From Verrucomicrobiota bacterium (GTDB lineage: Bacteria > Verrucomicrobiota > Verrucomicrobiia > Opitutales > Opitutaceae): a stretch of DNA of 62,490 nt. Every line of letters begins with the position of its first letter. Position 1 is the stretch's first letter. Where the stretch lies: positions 1 to 62,490 of the forward strand of contig JAEKKV010000025.1 in NCBI GenBank assembly GCA_019510185.1, written 5' to 3'. The position numbers and the translations under genes are program-made. Shown one piece after another: positions 1 through 8,299 of this stretch. Below the pieces are notes generated by a model, which was given only the letters and a program-made list of their open reading frames with translations, was not told the origin of the DNA and made no database searches.

Positions 1-342
1 GATAAGAAGTGGCGTGAAAAACATTACCAGCGAAATGGTGCCTTCAAACTCTATCGGCCCCCAATTAGTCCGAATTTGGGAGCCATCCGGAAATGCATAT
101 AGCAACATGGTAAACTGAAATCCCATGACTAGCGACGCAGTGATTCCGGCCGCTCCTGCGATAAGCTGGTAAACTGATTTTGTGGGCCAAACGCAGATAG
201 ATCCCGCGATAATCGATACGTTAGTGAGTAGGTTCACCGGATGAAATGTCCGAACAAGATTACCCGTCGTAAGCCCCCATAACCATGAAAGAGCCCAAAG
301 GACCCAGATAATGCGGGCAAGAACAAGAGCAGTCTTTTTCAT
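1..342 (-). CDS. Small membrane protein, 3' end beyond window
   Basis: The reading frame opens with ATG at 342-340 and stays open to the first base of the window, so the C-terminus is missing. The 113 visible residues begin MKKTALVLARIIWVLWALSW and contain about four hydrophobic stretches (near residues 5-26, 40-57, 60-80 and the last 15), so this is an integral inner-membrane protein. I do not recognise the family. Its start overlaps the stop of the next gene upstream in an ATGA arrangement, which suggests translational coupling and a two-protein membrane unit. Base composition is AT-richer than the rest of the window, as for its neighbours up to about 1.9 kb. Confidence 0.6.
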   Translation of the reverse strand, partial: MKKTALVLARIIWVLWALSWLWGLTTGNLVRTFHPVNLLTNVSIIAGSICVWPTKSVYQLIAGAAGITASLVMGFQFTMLLYAFPDGSQIRTNWGPIEFEGTISLVMFFTPLLI

Positions 343-689
343 TTCTTTGCCGGACGCTTAAGGTAAGCCGCGGTCCTAGCTGGTGCGGGCCGTGCGACTC
401 GCGATGCCACCGAACAAATGGACGGTAATGTGATGATGACGAGGATTGGGAACCAAGCAGAGCGACCGAATTTCTCCACTGCATCGACTCCATGGGACGT
501 GACGGAATCTGGCCCAAGCCCATCCCTCAAAACCCAGAAAATTACTCCTGTGCCACAAAGCTCCGTGAATGTGAGGATCCAAGCCGCAAGCAATAACCGC
601 CGACGGCGAATTCGGTCAGCGGTAAGCGACGACCAGACTGCCATAATAGAGGCGCTAACAAACAGTAAGGACAACGAGGAAAAAATCAT
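339..689 (-). CDS. Small membrane protein of unknown function
   Basis: This 116-residue protein starts at an ATG and ends with the basic tail KRPAKK. Three hydrophobic segments are visible, near residues 2-20, 33-53 and 80-96, consistent with an inner-membrane protein; a charged RIRRRR patch follows the first and probably lies in the cytoplasm. The stop TGA at 341-339 overlaps the ATG of the following gene by 4 bp. No family was recognised. It lies just downstream of an intergenic element (about 690-790) that is repeated before other genes of this cluster. Confidence 0.6.
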   Translation of the reverse strand: MIFSSLSLLFVSASIMAVWSSLTADRIRRRRLLLAAWILTFTELCGTGVIFWVLRDGLGPDSVTSHGVDAVEKFGRSAWFPILVIITLPSICSVASRVARPAPARTAAYLKRPAKK

Positions 690-737
690 CTTTATTTTGC
701 TGAACGTTCAAGATGAACCGTGACAGCTGTGATTAGG

Positions 738-755
738 CTCCGTGGTTTTCATTTC
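738..755. repeat. 18-bp direct repeat, copy 1 (junction element)
   Basis: The sequence CTCCGTGGTTTTCATTTC here is identical to 1063-1080, in the same orientation and 325 bp away. On the minus strand each copy is followed, 22-37 nt later, by a GTTC(A/G)GCAAAA motif just before the next gene (E1: 690-755, E2: 1024-1080). A looser third version precedes the BRCT gene (about 1735-1790). Confidence 0.75.
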
Positions 756-792
756 TTAGAATCGTCTGTCTTCCAGCAGGCGGTCCATATGA

Positions 793-1023
793 TTATCCCT
801 GAATCTCTTTTCGTCCGGGGATTCGACTACTGGAGAGGCTGCGAAACGCTTCTTCTATCCATGGTCTATACGTGTCGGGGCATGGATGTTTCCTCGGGCC
901 CTCACTCTTTCTTTCGCGCATCGGCAGACCGAGTTCCGACCTTACGTGCGCAATATGGCATGTCTTTACGACTCGCTGATGGCGCTTCTTCACGAAGCCC
1001 TGAATTTCGGAATATGTGGGCAT
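793..1023 (-). CDS. Small conserved hypothetical protein (76 aa)
   Basis: The ATG at 1023 gives MPTYSEIQGFVKKRH as N-terminus; the frame is open a little further upstream, but that extension runs into the repeated junction element, so this start is preferred. The core, with VKTCHIAHVRSELGLPMRER followed by HPCPDTYRPWIEEAFRSL, matches from memory a short conserved hypothetical protein found in many bacteria, typically with KTCWIAxVK, GLPxR, NPCPxxxRxxIExAL. Its function is unknown to me; it has no signal peptide or membrane segment and is probably cytoplasmic. The last ~12 residues, after the conserved block, look like read-through beyond the usual end of the family. It sits alone between two copies of the junction repeat. 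Confidence 0.7.
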   Translation of the reverse strand: MPTYSEIQGFVKKRHQRVVKTCHIAHVRSELGLPMRERKSEGPRKHPCPDTYRPWIEEAFRSLSSSRIPGRKEIQG

Positions 1024-1062
1024 TGCAACTTCTCTTTTGCCGAACATTACAGGTCAGCTAGA

Positions 1063-1080
1063 CTCCGTGGTTTTCATTTC
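1063..1080. repeat. 18-bp direct repeat, copy 2 (junction element)
   Basis: This copy is identical to 738-755. The TGA stop of the gene at 1074-1394 lies inside it, so the repeat touches the 3' end of that gene. On the minus strand it is followed by GTTCGGCAAAAG before the 76-residue gene. Confidence 0.75.
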
Positions 1081-1394
1081 ATTCCAAATTTCAATATATC
1101 CCCGAACTCATCTTCGGACACGGTCTTCTCGCCTCTAAAAATCAGAGTTTTCTTCGCGCTATCTGACTCATAAATAGCAAAACGAACTCTTCCACCTAAG
1201 CTTTCGTTCACTTGCAACGATATGGATAACTCAAGCAAAGCCTCGTCCCAAACCTTCTCATATGGAGCGATATGATCGTAAAAAATATCTCCAACTGAAA
1301 ACCTATTCCTTTCTATGGCGTCGCGAAAGCATTCCGGTATCGCGAATGAAAATCCTACCGCATATCCATCTTTGAATTCTACATTAGAGCGCAT
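1074..1394 (-). CDS. Hypothetical protein (106 aa)
   Basis: The 106-residue soluble protein is rich in charged and aromatic residues, with no signal peptide or membrane segment. I do not recognise it. Its start overlaps the end of the upstream BRCT-domain gene by 11 bp, so the two are very probably translated from one transcript and may act together. Its last codons lie in the 18-bp junction repeat. The AT-richer composition suggests recent acquisition with its neighbours. Confidence 0.55.
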   Translation of the reverse strand: MRSNVEFKDGYAVGFSFAIPECFRDAIERNRFSVGDIFYDHIAPYEKVWDEALLELSISLQVNESLGGRVRFAIYESDSAKKTLIFRGEKTVSEDEFGDILKFGMK

Positions 1395-1734
1395 AAAATT
1401 CTATTTCTGATAAAATTAACGTTCCTTGCTGTCTCGCCGTCTCCACTTTTACGGGGCCAGCATTCGGTCCGGTGCATAAAAACTTAAGCGTCTGGGTAAC
1501 GCCGTGAACGGTGCGCATTCCTTTTTCGCTCGCGACAGACTCCAATAATACTTTTTCGGGTGCCGTAAATCCCGTGAAACAAACTGTCGGACGGAGATCT
1601 TTAAATCGAGAACGACTAGCTTCCTCAGCATAAACAGCCTTCCATGCCTGAGCTACTGTCATGCGCTCTATTTCTTCTGGAGTGAAATGCAGTGACTTCG
1701 ATATGAGAATCTTTTTGGGATCTTTCGGCGTCAT
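1384..1734 (-). CDS. BRCT-domain mini-protein
   Basis: The 116-residue protein has an N-terminal helical part (residues 1-45, with FTPEEIERMTVAQAWKAVY) and a C-terminal BRCT-like domain (about 48-115). The BRCT signs are the TVCFTGF strand, a following helix around EKVLLESVASEKG, the RTVHGVTQTLKFLCTG stretch, NAGPVKVETARQQG and the final ILSEIEFYAL, in the order seen in DNA ligase LigA and in stand-alone BRCT proteins. BRCT domains bind protein or DNA ends in repair and replication. It overlaps the next gene by 11 bp. It could be an accessory repair or defence component; the partner's identity is unknown. Confidence 0.7.
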   Translation of the reverse strand: MTPKDPKKILISKSLHFTPEEIERMTVAQAWKAVYAEEASRSRFKDLRPTVCFTGFTAPEKVLLESVASEKGMRTVHGVTQTLKFLCTGPNAGPVKVETARQQGTLILSEIEFYAL

Positions 1735-2091
1735 GTTTTTGCTAAAGTATTACTGCGGTCGAGAGACAGGACTCGTGGAAACGGAGGTGATTTCGTTCAA
1801 GCGTTGGAACGTGGAACTGAGAGACCCGAATGAGTCTTTAAAATGGAATGCGATCGGGAGATCATCACGCGAATATAAGGGCTTATATTACGTTTGGGTG
1901 TAGCACACCCCATGCCCCGGTAAAGACGCAATCCGATCACATCCGTGTTTTTATTATTGGCCGCCGGGAAGTTGTAAAACTTGGGAGACCGAATCCCGCC
2001 GGCGCGTCCGCCCATTGTGTCGATCTGCGGGCACTCCCCCTGCCGTCTTCGCAGCTTGGCGGTTATCAACGCTACCGACCCTGCCGACCGT
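1735..2091. other. Gene-poor junction between AT-rich cluster and core genes
   Basis: No convincing gene is seen in this 357-bp stretch. The part near 1735-1790 resembles the junction elements in front of the other small genes: on the minus strand TTTCCACGAGTCC, then TTTAGCAAAA before the BRCT start. Composition shifts from AT-rich to the GC-rich background at about 1970-2010, so the boundary of the accessory segment probably lies here. Confidence 0.45.
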
Positions 2092-3525
2092 TCACTTGTG
2101 ATCCCAAGGGAGCGCGATCTTCAGGCGCGGGTGCTCCCAGACTTTGAACAAGGTGAACATCTTTCCCGGGTTGAGGATGCCGTTCGGGTCGAGGGCGCCT
2201 TTGATCGCCTGCATCGCCTTGATCTGCGCGGGGGAATGCTGGAGGCGTAGGAACGGCGTTTTCGCCAGGCCGATGCCGTGCTCGCCGGAGATGGCGCCGC
2301 CGAGCTTCACCACCTCCGCCATCAGAGTGCCCACGGCTTTCTCGGCGCGCAGGTACTCGGCGCGGTTGTCGCGGTGGTACATGATGTTCACATGCAGATT
2401 GCCGTCGCCCAGATGGCCGAAGGTCGGGATGGAGAGCTTCGAGGTGCGGCGCAGCTTGTCGAGGAACACGGCGAACTTCTCGTAGTTGCGCATCGGCACC
2501 ACGATGTCCTCGTTGAGCTTCGAGTCGCCGAGCGCGAACATCGCGCCGGAGCACTTGCGGCGCACGTCCCACAATTGTTCCGCCTCGGCGCGGTCGCGCG
2601 CCTCGCGAAACGCCAGCGCATGCCCTTTCGCCCAGGCCAGAACCGTCTCTTTTTGCTCCGCCACCTCGCTGGCGGAACCCGCGAGTTCCAGCAGCACGAC
2701 CGGACGGCCCGCCTGGCCTTCGAAGACGGTCTTCCCGCTCTTCCGCTCGGCGCAGGCCACGCTGTAACGGTCGAGAAACTCGCAGATGGCCGGCTGGACC
2801 CGTTGGGCGAAAAGGGCCCGCACCGCCCGGAACGCCGCCACTTCGTCTTCGAAGGCGGTGAGGAGCGTCCAGCGCGCCGCCGGCAGCGGAATGAGCTTCA
2901 AGGTCGCCTCTGTCACCACGCCGAGCATGCCCTCGCTGCCGATCCACAGGTCGCGCAGGTTGAAGCCTGCGGAAAACTTTTTCGTCGCCGTCCCCCACTC
3001 CACGTACTCGCCGGTCGGCAAAAAGCCTTTGAGCGCGAGCACGAAGTCGCGCGTCACCCCGTATTTGCCGCCGTGCATGCCGCCGGCGTTGCAGGCGATG
3101 TTGCCCCCGATGGTGGAATATTGCTTCGACGCCGGATCGGGCGGGTAAAACCAACCCTTGGCCTCGACCGCCTTGTGCACGTCGCCCACCACCGCGCCCG
3201 CCTGCACCTGCGCGAAGCCGGCGTCGGCGTCCACCGTGATGCGGTTCCACTTGGAAAGATCAAGGACCCACCCGCCCTGCACCGGCGAACCCGAGCCGGT
3301 GAGCGACGAACCCGCACCGCGCGTGGTCACCGGCACGCCGTGCTTGTTGGCGAGCGCGAGCAGCGCGGCGATGTCGGCGTTGGTCCGCGGCTTCACCACC
3401 GCGTCGGGCAGGAAGGAGAGCTTGCTGCCGTCGAAGGAGGCGGCGAACAGCGCGTCATGCGCCGTGCTGACGGCGGGGCCGAGCTTGCGCTTGAGCTGGG
3501 TGGTCGCGGAACGGATTTTGTTCAT
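2092..3525 (-). CDS. glcD: FAD-linked oxidase, glycolate oxidase GlcD / D-lactate dehydrogenase type
   Basis: The 477-residue flavoprotein has the two-domain layout of the GlcD/Dld family. The N-terminal PCMH FAD-binding domain carries TTRGAGSSLTGSGSPVQGG (about 67-85) and TIGGNIACNAGG (near 140). The C-terminal FAD-oxidase domain carries GHLGDGNLH, GEHGIGLAKT and the terminal NPGKMF. The family oxidises a 2-hydroxy acid such as glycolate or D-lactate to the 2-keto acid. No GlcE or GlcF subunit gene is adjacent, so it may act alone with a cytochrome or electron-transfer flavoprotein; substrate cannot be decided from sequence. It is divergent from the ketodeoxygluconate kinase gene, with 306 bp between the starts. 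Confidence 0.85.
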   Translation of the reverse strand: MNKIRSATTQLKRKLGPAVSTAHDALFAASFDGSKLSFLPDAVVKPRTNADIAALLALANKHGVPVTTRGAGSSLTGSGSPVQGGWVLDLSKWNRITVDADAGFAQVQAGAVVGDVHKAVEAKGWFYPPDPASKQYSTIGGNIACNAGGMHGGKYGVTRDFVLALKGFLPTGEYVEWGTATKKFSAGFNLRDLWIGSEGMLGVVTEATLKLIPLPAARWTLLTAFEDEVAAFRAVRALFAQRVQPAICEFLDRYSVACAERKSGKTVFEGQAGRPVVLLELAGSASEVAEQKETVLAWAKGHALAFREARDRAEAEQLWDVRRKCSGAMFALGDSKLNEDIVVPMRNYEKFAVFLDKLRRTSKLSIPTFGHLGDGNLHVNIMYHRDNRAEYLRAEKAVGTLMAEVVKLGGAISGEHGIGLAKTPFLRLQHSPAQIKAMQAIKGALDPNGILNPGKMFTLFKVWEHPRLKIALPWDHK

Positions 3526-3774
3526 GGCGGAAGGTCCAATCAGCCACCGGCGACGGCCGCCTTCAATCCGATAAGCCCGGGCTCCCGGTTTCTCCGACGG
3601 ATTCCCCCGCCCGCTTATCTTCCCGAAACCCGCTGCTTATTAAACGGCCTGCTCCGGGTGACGCGTCGAAGACCGGCCTCGCCTAAGACGACCGTCGTCC
3701 GGCGCTTGCGAACCGGGAAAATCAGCGCCGGCCTGAAAAAGAGGCGGATATTTCCCTGTTAACTACGTCCCCGG

Positions 3775-3803
3775 TTGACCCTGCCCGGGCGCTCTCCTTT
3801 AGA
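3775..3803 (+). promoter_or_regulatory. Sigma-70-type promoter for kdgK
   Basis: TTGACC (3775-3780) is followed after exactly 17 bp by TTTAGA (3798-3803), a fair match to -35 and -10 boxes. Transcription would start about 20 bp before the ATG at 3832. The rest of the 306-bp divergent region (3526-3831) holds no gene; a 10-bp AGCCCGGGCT palindrome near 3573 is the only other thing noticed there. Confidence 0.5.
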
Positions 3804-3831
3804 TCGCCACGCCTTTCACCTCACCTTTTTC

Positions 3832-4929
3832 ATGAGCCTCAAGATCAAATCCGCCTCCGAATGCCAGTTTGCCCAGCTCTCGCTCGGCGAAGTCATGCTC
3901 CGCCTCGATCCCGGCGAGGGCCGCGTGCGCACCGCGCGCAGCTTCACCGCCTGGGAAGGCGGCGGCGAATACAACACCTCCCGCGGTCTGCGCAAATGCT
4001 TCGGCCTCAAGACCGGCGTCTGCACCGCATTCGTGGACAACGAGGTCGGCCGTCTGGTCGAGGACTTCATCATGCAGGGCGGCGTCGCCACCGATTTCAT
4101 CAAATGGCGCGAGGACGACGGCATCGGCCGCACTGTGCGCAACGGCCTGAACTTCACCGAACGCGGCTTCGGCATCCGCGGCGCCGTCGGCGTGCCCGAC
4201 CGCGGCAACACCGCCGCCTCGCAACTCAAGCCCGGCGACTTCGACTGGGATCATATTTTCGGCAAGCTCGGCGTGCGCTGGTTCCACACCGGCGGCATCT
4301 TCGCCGCCCTCTCCGAGACGACCGCGGCCCTCACCGTCGAAGCCGTGAAGGCCGCCAACAAGCACGGCACCGTCGTTTCCTACGATCTCAACTACCGCCC
4401 CTCGCTCTGGAAAACCATCGGCGGCCTGAAAAAAGCCCAGGAGGTCAACCGCGAGATCGCCAAGTACGTGGACGTCATGATCGGCAACGAAGAGGACTTC
4501 ACCGCCTCCCTCGGCTTCGAGGTGAAGGGCGCGGACCACAATCTCAGCCACATCGAGACCGACGCCTTCAAGGCCATGATCGAGACCGCCGTGAAGGAGT
4601 TCCCCAACTTCAAGGTCGCCGCCACCACCCTCCGCCGCGTCATCACCGCGACGAAGAACGACTGGAGCGCGATCCTCTGGCACGACGGCAAGTTCCACGA
4701 AAGCCGCAAATATCCCGAGCTCGAAATCCTCGACCGCGTCGGCGGCGGCGACTCCTTCGCCAGCGGCCTCCAGTTCGGCTTCCTCTCGAAAAACGATCCG
4801 CAGGCCGCCGTCGAGTACGGTGCCGCCCACGGCGCGTTCGCCAGCACCACCCCCGGCGACACTTCGATGGCCACGCAGAAGGAAGTGGAAAAGCTCATGA
4901 AGGGCGGCGGCGCCCGCGTCGTTCGCTGA
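3832..4929 (+). CDS. kdgK: 2-keto-3-deoxygluconate kinase, PfkB family
   Basis: The 365-residue PfkB/ribokinase-fold sugar kinase shows the N-terminal substrate motif WEGGGEYNTSRGL (about 41-53) and the C-terminal anion-hole and catalytic motif DRVGGGDSFASGL (about 302-314), with Asp as base. Overall similarity to KdgK proteins suggests phosphorylation of 2-keto-3-deoxygluconate to KDPG in uronate or pectin/alginate breakdown, in the cytoplasm. The ATG at 3832 is preferred over the open frame from 3775, because the latter would lie in the promoter. No aldolase or uronate gene is adjacent. Another 2-keto sugar kinase specificity is possible. Confidence 0.82.
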   Translation: MSLKIKSASECQFAQLSLGEVMLRLDPGEGRVRTARSFTAWEGGGEYNTSRGLRKCFGLKTGVCTAFVDNEVGRLVEDFIMQGGVATDFIKWREDDGIGRTVRNGLNFTERGFGIRGAVGVPDRGNTAASQLKPGDFDWDHIFGKLGVRWFHTGGIFAALSETTAALTVEAVKAANKHGTVVSYDLNYRPSLWKTIGGLKKAQEVNREIAKYVDVMIGNEEDFTASLGFEVKGADHNLSHIETDAFKAMIETAVKEFPNFKVAATTLRRVITATKNDWSAILWHDGKFHESRKYPELEILDRVGGGDSFASGLQFGFLSKNDPQAAVEYGAAHGAFASTTPGDTSMATQKEVEKLMKGGGARVVR

Positions 4930-4962
4930 TCCCCGCGCCCAACTCACCGCGCAACCCTTCCG

Positions 4963-4990
4963 GCCCGGGCCTTGGCGGCCCGGGCTTTTT
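4963..4990 (+). terminator. Intrinsic terminator of kdgK
   Basis: The 9-bp arms GCCCGGGCC (4963-4971) and GGCCCGGGC (4977-4985) are separated by 5 nt and followed by TTTTT (4986-4990). It lies 34 bp after the kdgK stop and abuts the end of the convergent amidohydrolase gene. Confidence 0.8.
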
Positions 4991-5970
4991 CATGCCCGCG
5001 CGCCGCGCAGCACGTCCGCCGACCGCGTGAACGTGGCCGCGTCGAAGCCGAGCCGCCGCTTCAGTTGCGCGTCGCGCTCCAGCGGATTTTCAATGCGGGC
5101 TGCCGCGCGACAATCGCGCCACGACAACATCCCGCCCGCCCAGGCCAGCAGTCCGCTCACCGGCACCGGCAGGTCGCTGCCGTGCAGGATGCGTTGCGCG
5201 AGCGGCCCGGAGGTCAGCCGGCGCAACGCCGAGGGCCGCAGGCGAAAGTTGAGCGCCGCCAGGGCACTGTTGTCGCCATACAGATGGGGAAACCGCTCCG
5301 TCATCCCGGCGAACACGTCGAGGTAATCGGGATCGACCAGCATCGTGCCGGTGCCGCAGTGCGCGGCGATGCAGGTCACGCCGATCTCCAGCGGACGCGT
5401 GAGCACGCGCGGATCGGCCAGCTTCGCATCCATCACCGGCATGGTCCGCTCGCTCCCGGTATGGGCCAGCAAGGGCAGGCCGGCCTCGGCCATGCGCTCC
5501 AGAAATCGGGTGTGCCGGCGATCATTCCAATCGATGCCCTGCACGTTGGGCAGGCACTTGAGCGCGGCGGCGCCGGCCGCGAGACAGCGCTCCAGTTCCT
5601 CGAAAGCATCGCGGCGCGAAGGATGAATCGAAACCGCCGCCATGAACTCCGGATGCTCCGCGGCGAGCCGCAGCACATAGGCGTTCGGAACGTAGAACGA
5701 CGCCCGCTCCGGCAGCGGCGTGCCGTCGTCGCGGTAGGGTAGCTCATGCGCCAGCAGCAGCGCGCGGTCGAGCGACGAGCCGCGCACAAAGCCCAGCAGC
5801 CGCTTCGCGTACACCCGGTCGAAATCCGGTCCGGCCAGGTCGCGGGAAGTCAGCCCCACGCTGCGCACGAGAAACGGGGCGCCCAGACGGGTGAGCCCGC
5901 GCGGACGGTACCAGCAGCCCGTACCGCCCGTCCCCGTGCCCACGACGTGGACGTGCATGTCGATTTTCAT
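4990..5970 (-). CDS. Amidohydrolase-family (TIM-barrel metal hydrolase) protein
   Basis: The 326-residue protein starts at the ATG giving MKIDMHVHVVGTG; the HVH pair (residues 6-8) is the usual first metal site of the amidohydrolase fold. Further likely ligands are in LLAHTGSE, IAAHCGTG and the late HGSDLPVP Asp motif, so the barrel is complete. The subfamily resembles amidohydrolase-2/decarboxylase-like proteins; the substrate is unknown. No signal peptide is present. An upstream in-frame start at 6012 would overlap the preceding gene and is not favoured. It is 38 bp downstream of aas and could be its operon partner. Confidence 0.75.
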   Translation of the reverse strand: MKIDMHVHVVGTGTGGTGCWYRPRGLTRLGAPFLVRSVGLTSRDLAGPDFDRVYAKRLLGFVRGSSLDRALLLAHELPYRDDGTPLPERASFYVPNAYVLRLAAEHPEFMAAVSIHPSRRDAFEELERCLAAGAAALKCLPNVQGIDWNDRRHTRFLERMAEAGLPLLAHTGSERTMPVMDAKLADPRVLTRPLEIGVTCIAAHCGTGTMLVDPDYLDVFAGMTERFPHLYGDNSALAALNFRLRPSALRRLTSGPLAQRILHGSDLPVPVSGLLAWAGGMLSWRDCRAAARIENPLERDAQLKRRLGFDAATFTRSADVLRGARA

Positions 5971-6008
5971 GGAAGGGCTGTTTGGAGCGTAGATTGCGCG
6001 TCGCCGGA

Positions 6009-8246
6009 TCAACTGTTGTTGCCCGCCTGCTGCGCGAGGTCCTTGCAGCCCTTGAGGTCGAGTTTCCCGGTGCCGAGAACGGGGATTTTTTCAACACGCA
6101 GGACGGTCTTGGGAAACCACAGGTTGGGCACGCCGGCGGCGGAGAGCTTTTCCTTCACGCTCGCGGCGGTGACTTCATCGCGGGCGCTGAGCAACACCAG
6201 TTGCTCGCCCTTGCTGGCGTCGGGCACGCCGACGATCGCCAGGGCATAACCCTCCGTCTGATCCAGGCCGAAGGCTTCGATGAGCTTTTGCTCGACGGTC
6301 CCGTGCGGCACCATCTCGCCGGCGATTTTTGAGAAACGCGACAGACGCCCCTCGATGGTGAGAAACCCGTCCTCGTCAAAACGCCCGAGGTCGCCGGTGA
6401 CGTACCAGCCGTCGTGAAAGACCGCGCGGGTCTTTTCCTCATCATCGAGATAGCCGCTGAAAATATTGGCGCCGCGGAAGGCGACCACGCCGGTCTGGCC
6501 GGCGGGAACCGGCTCCTTGGTCTCGGGATCAAGCACCCGGGCGGTCATGCCCGCCATCATGCGGCCGACCGTCCCGAGCCGCTTGCCCGCCTGGGGATCC
6601 GCCGTCGCGGTGGTGACGAGCGGATCGGGCTGGTTGACGTTGGTGGCCGGCGAGGCCTCGGTCATGCCGTAGCCCTGCATGATCTCCAGGTGGAATTTTT
6701 CCAGGAAACCCTCGTAAAGATCCATGGGCAGCTTCTCCGCGCCCGAGACGAGAATCTGCAAGGTGCGCAGATCGCGCGGCTCGGCCTTTTTCAGGATCGG
6801 CCGCATGAACGTCGGCGCGCCCACCATGACGCTGACCTCCTCCTCGCGGATTGCTTCGATGATTTTGCGCGTGTCGAGCGGACTGGGTACGGTGACCACG
6901 CGACAGCCGCGCAGGAGCGGATACCAGAGGTTCACGGTGAAACCGAAGCTGTGAAACACCGGCAGGCAGCCCAGCATGACGGCGGACTGGGGGAAAATGG
7001 AGAGCGAGGAAAACTGCCAGCAGTTCGCGAGGATGTTGCGATGCGAGAGCACGACGCCCTTCGGTTCCCCCGAGCTGCCGCTGGTAAACAGCAGGCCGGC
7101 CTCGTCGCGATCGCCGTACTTGGGCAGGCCGAGGAGTCGCGCGACCCATTGGTTCGGCAGCAGCCAGGCGATGGCGAACCACGGGAGCAACGCGGGTTTT
7201 CCGCCGAGCCCGGCCAGCATTTTCCCGAGGTCCACGGTGTTTTCCGGCCAGGGGAAATCGGCGACCTTCGTGCGCAGGGCGTCCGCCGATATCACCGTTT
7301 TGACGCCCGAAAGCCGCAGGCTCGTTTCGCTGGCGGCGCGGCCGGCGGTGAAGTTGAAGTTCACCGGAACCTTGCCGGCGCAGAGGATCGCGAGATTGAC
7401 GATGGTCGCGCCCGCGCCCGGCGGCAGCACGATGCCGACGCGTTTCTCCGGCACGGTGCGCCGCAGGTGGCGCGACAACACGGCGGCGGCGGCGAACAAC
7501 TGCGCAGCCGTAAACGCGCGGCGGCCCGCGGTGCGGTCGATCACCGCCACGCGACCCGGGCGGCGGACAAGTCCGCGGACGATTTCCCGGCCGAGGTTGC
7601 GTTTCAATTGCGGACGCTCCTCGAAAGCCTCGCAGCCCAGGTCGAGCAAGGCGCGCCGCACGGTCACGGGATCGGCGTTGTCCGCCGGGATCGGCTCGCC
7701 CCACACGACAAACACGGCGGTGCGCATGACCCGCGGGTATTTGAAGAGGTATTTGTTTTCCGAGAACGAGAAGACCGAGCCCCACAAGCCGTCGTGGGCC
7801 ACCGGGACGACCGGCACATGGGCCCGGCGGGCCATCAGCTCGAAGCCGCGCTCGAGCTTCATGAGCTGGCCGGTGCGCGAGATCGAGCCCTCGGGAAAAA
7901 TCATCACCAGCTCGCCCGCCTGCAACGAGCGCGCCACCCGGCGCGTGGTCTCAAGCGCGTTGGCGGGTGAAACGGGAATCGTGCCGGTGAGCTTGAAGGC
8001 GAGCCGGTAAAACCAGCCCTTTTTGAGCAGGATCTCCCCGCCCACAAAGCGGATCGGACGCGGGCACGCGAGTTGAAGGACGAGCACGTCCGCATACGAC
8101 AGGTGATTGGCCACGAGCAACGCCCCGCCCTCGGGGATGCGCTCGGCCCCACGCGAGCGCACCCGATAGAGCAGGCGGGCAAGCGCGATCACCGGTATGG
8201 AGATAAACCAAGGAGCGTACGTACGGCGGGCCGAGGAGGCGGTCAT
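6009..8246 (-). CDS. aas: Bifunctional lysophospholipid acyltransferase / acyl-ACP synthetase
   Basis: The 745-residue protein is a fusion. Residues ~1-200 form a PlsC-type acyltransferase with NHLSYAD (47-53, the HX4D catalytic motif) and FPEGSIS (about 115-121). Residues ~230-745 form an AMP-binding acyl-activating enzyme with the phosphate-binding FTSGSSGEPKG loop (about 386-396), GYGMTEASP and the C-terminal YVTGDLGRFDEDG. This is the domain order of E. coli Aas (719 residues), which reacylates 2-acyl-lysophosphatidylethanolamine at the inner membrane using acyl-ACP. A similar fusion in other phyla has the same roles. It precedes the amidohydrolase by 38 bp. Confidence 0.85.
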   Translation of the reverse strand: MTASSARRTYAPWFISIPVIALARLLYRVRSRGAERIPEGGALLVANHLSYADVLVLQLACPRPIRFVGGEILLKKGWFYRLAFKLTGTIPVSPANALETTRRVARSLQAGELVMIFPEGSISRTGQLMKLERGFELMARRAHVPVVPVAHDGLWGSVFSFSENKYLFKYPRVMRTAVFVVWGEPIPADNADPVTVRRALLDLGCEAFEERPQLKRNLGREIVRGLVRRPGRVAVIDRTAGRRAFTAAQLFAAAAVLSRHLRRTVPEKRVGIVLPPGAGATIVNLAILCAGKVPVNFNFTAGRAASETSLRLSGVKTVISADALRTKVADFPWPENTVDLGKMLAGLGGKPALLPWFAIAWLLPNQWVARLLGLPKYGDRDEAGLLFTSGSSGEPKGVVLSHRNILANCWQFSSLSIFPQSAVMLGCLPVFHSFGFTVNLWYPLLRGCRVVTVPSPLDTRKIIEAIREEEVSVMVGAPTFMRPILKKAEPRDLRTLQILVSGAEKLPMDLYEGFLEKFHLEIMQGYGMTEASPATNVNQPDPLVTTATADPQAGKRLGTVGRMMAGMTARVLDPETKEPVPAGQTGVVAFRGANIFSGYLDDEEKTRAVFHDGWYVTGDLGRFDEDGFLTIEGRLSRFSKIAGEMVPHGTVEQKLIEAFGLDQTEGYALAIVGVPDASKGEQLVLLSARDEVTAASVKEKLSAAGVPNLWFPKTVLRVEKIPVLGTGKLDLKGCKDLAQQAGNNS

Positions 8247-8299
8247 GAAAGGAAGGAAATCGAGGAATGGTGAAAACCCAACGCGAGTACTGACAGCCG

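Noticed and set aside
720..1061. Plus-strand open frame opposite the 76-residue conserved protein
   Set aside because: No family features, and it covers a conserved minus-strand gene and both junction repeats.
1960..2015. tRNA-like sequence with a GTA anticodon-like loop and GAATCCCGCC stretch
   Set aside because: Anticodon and acceptor stems cannot be formed, and the T-loop lacks TTCGA. At best a degenerate fragment.
3526..3831. Small open frames in the divergent region between glcD and kdgK
   Set aside because: They are continuations of non-coding frames without start signals and overlap the likely promoter.
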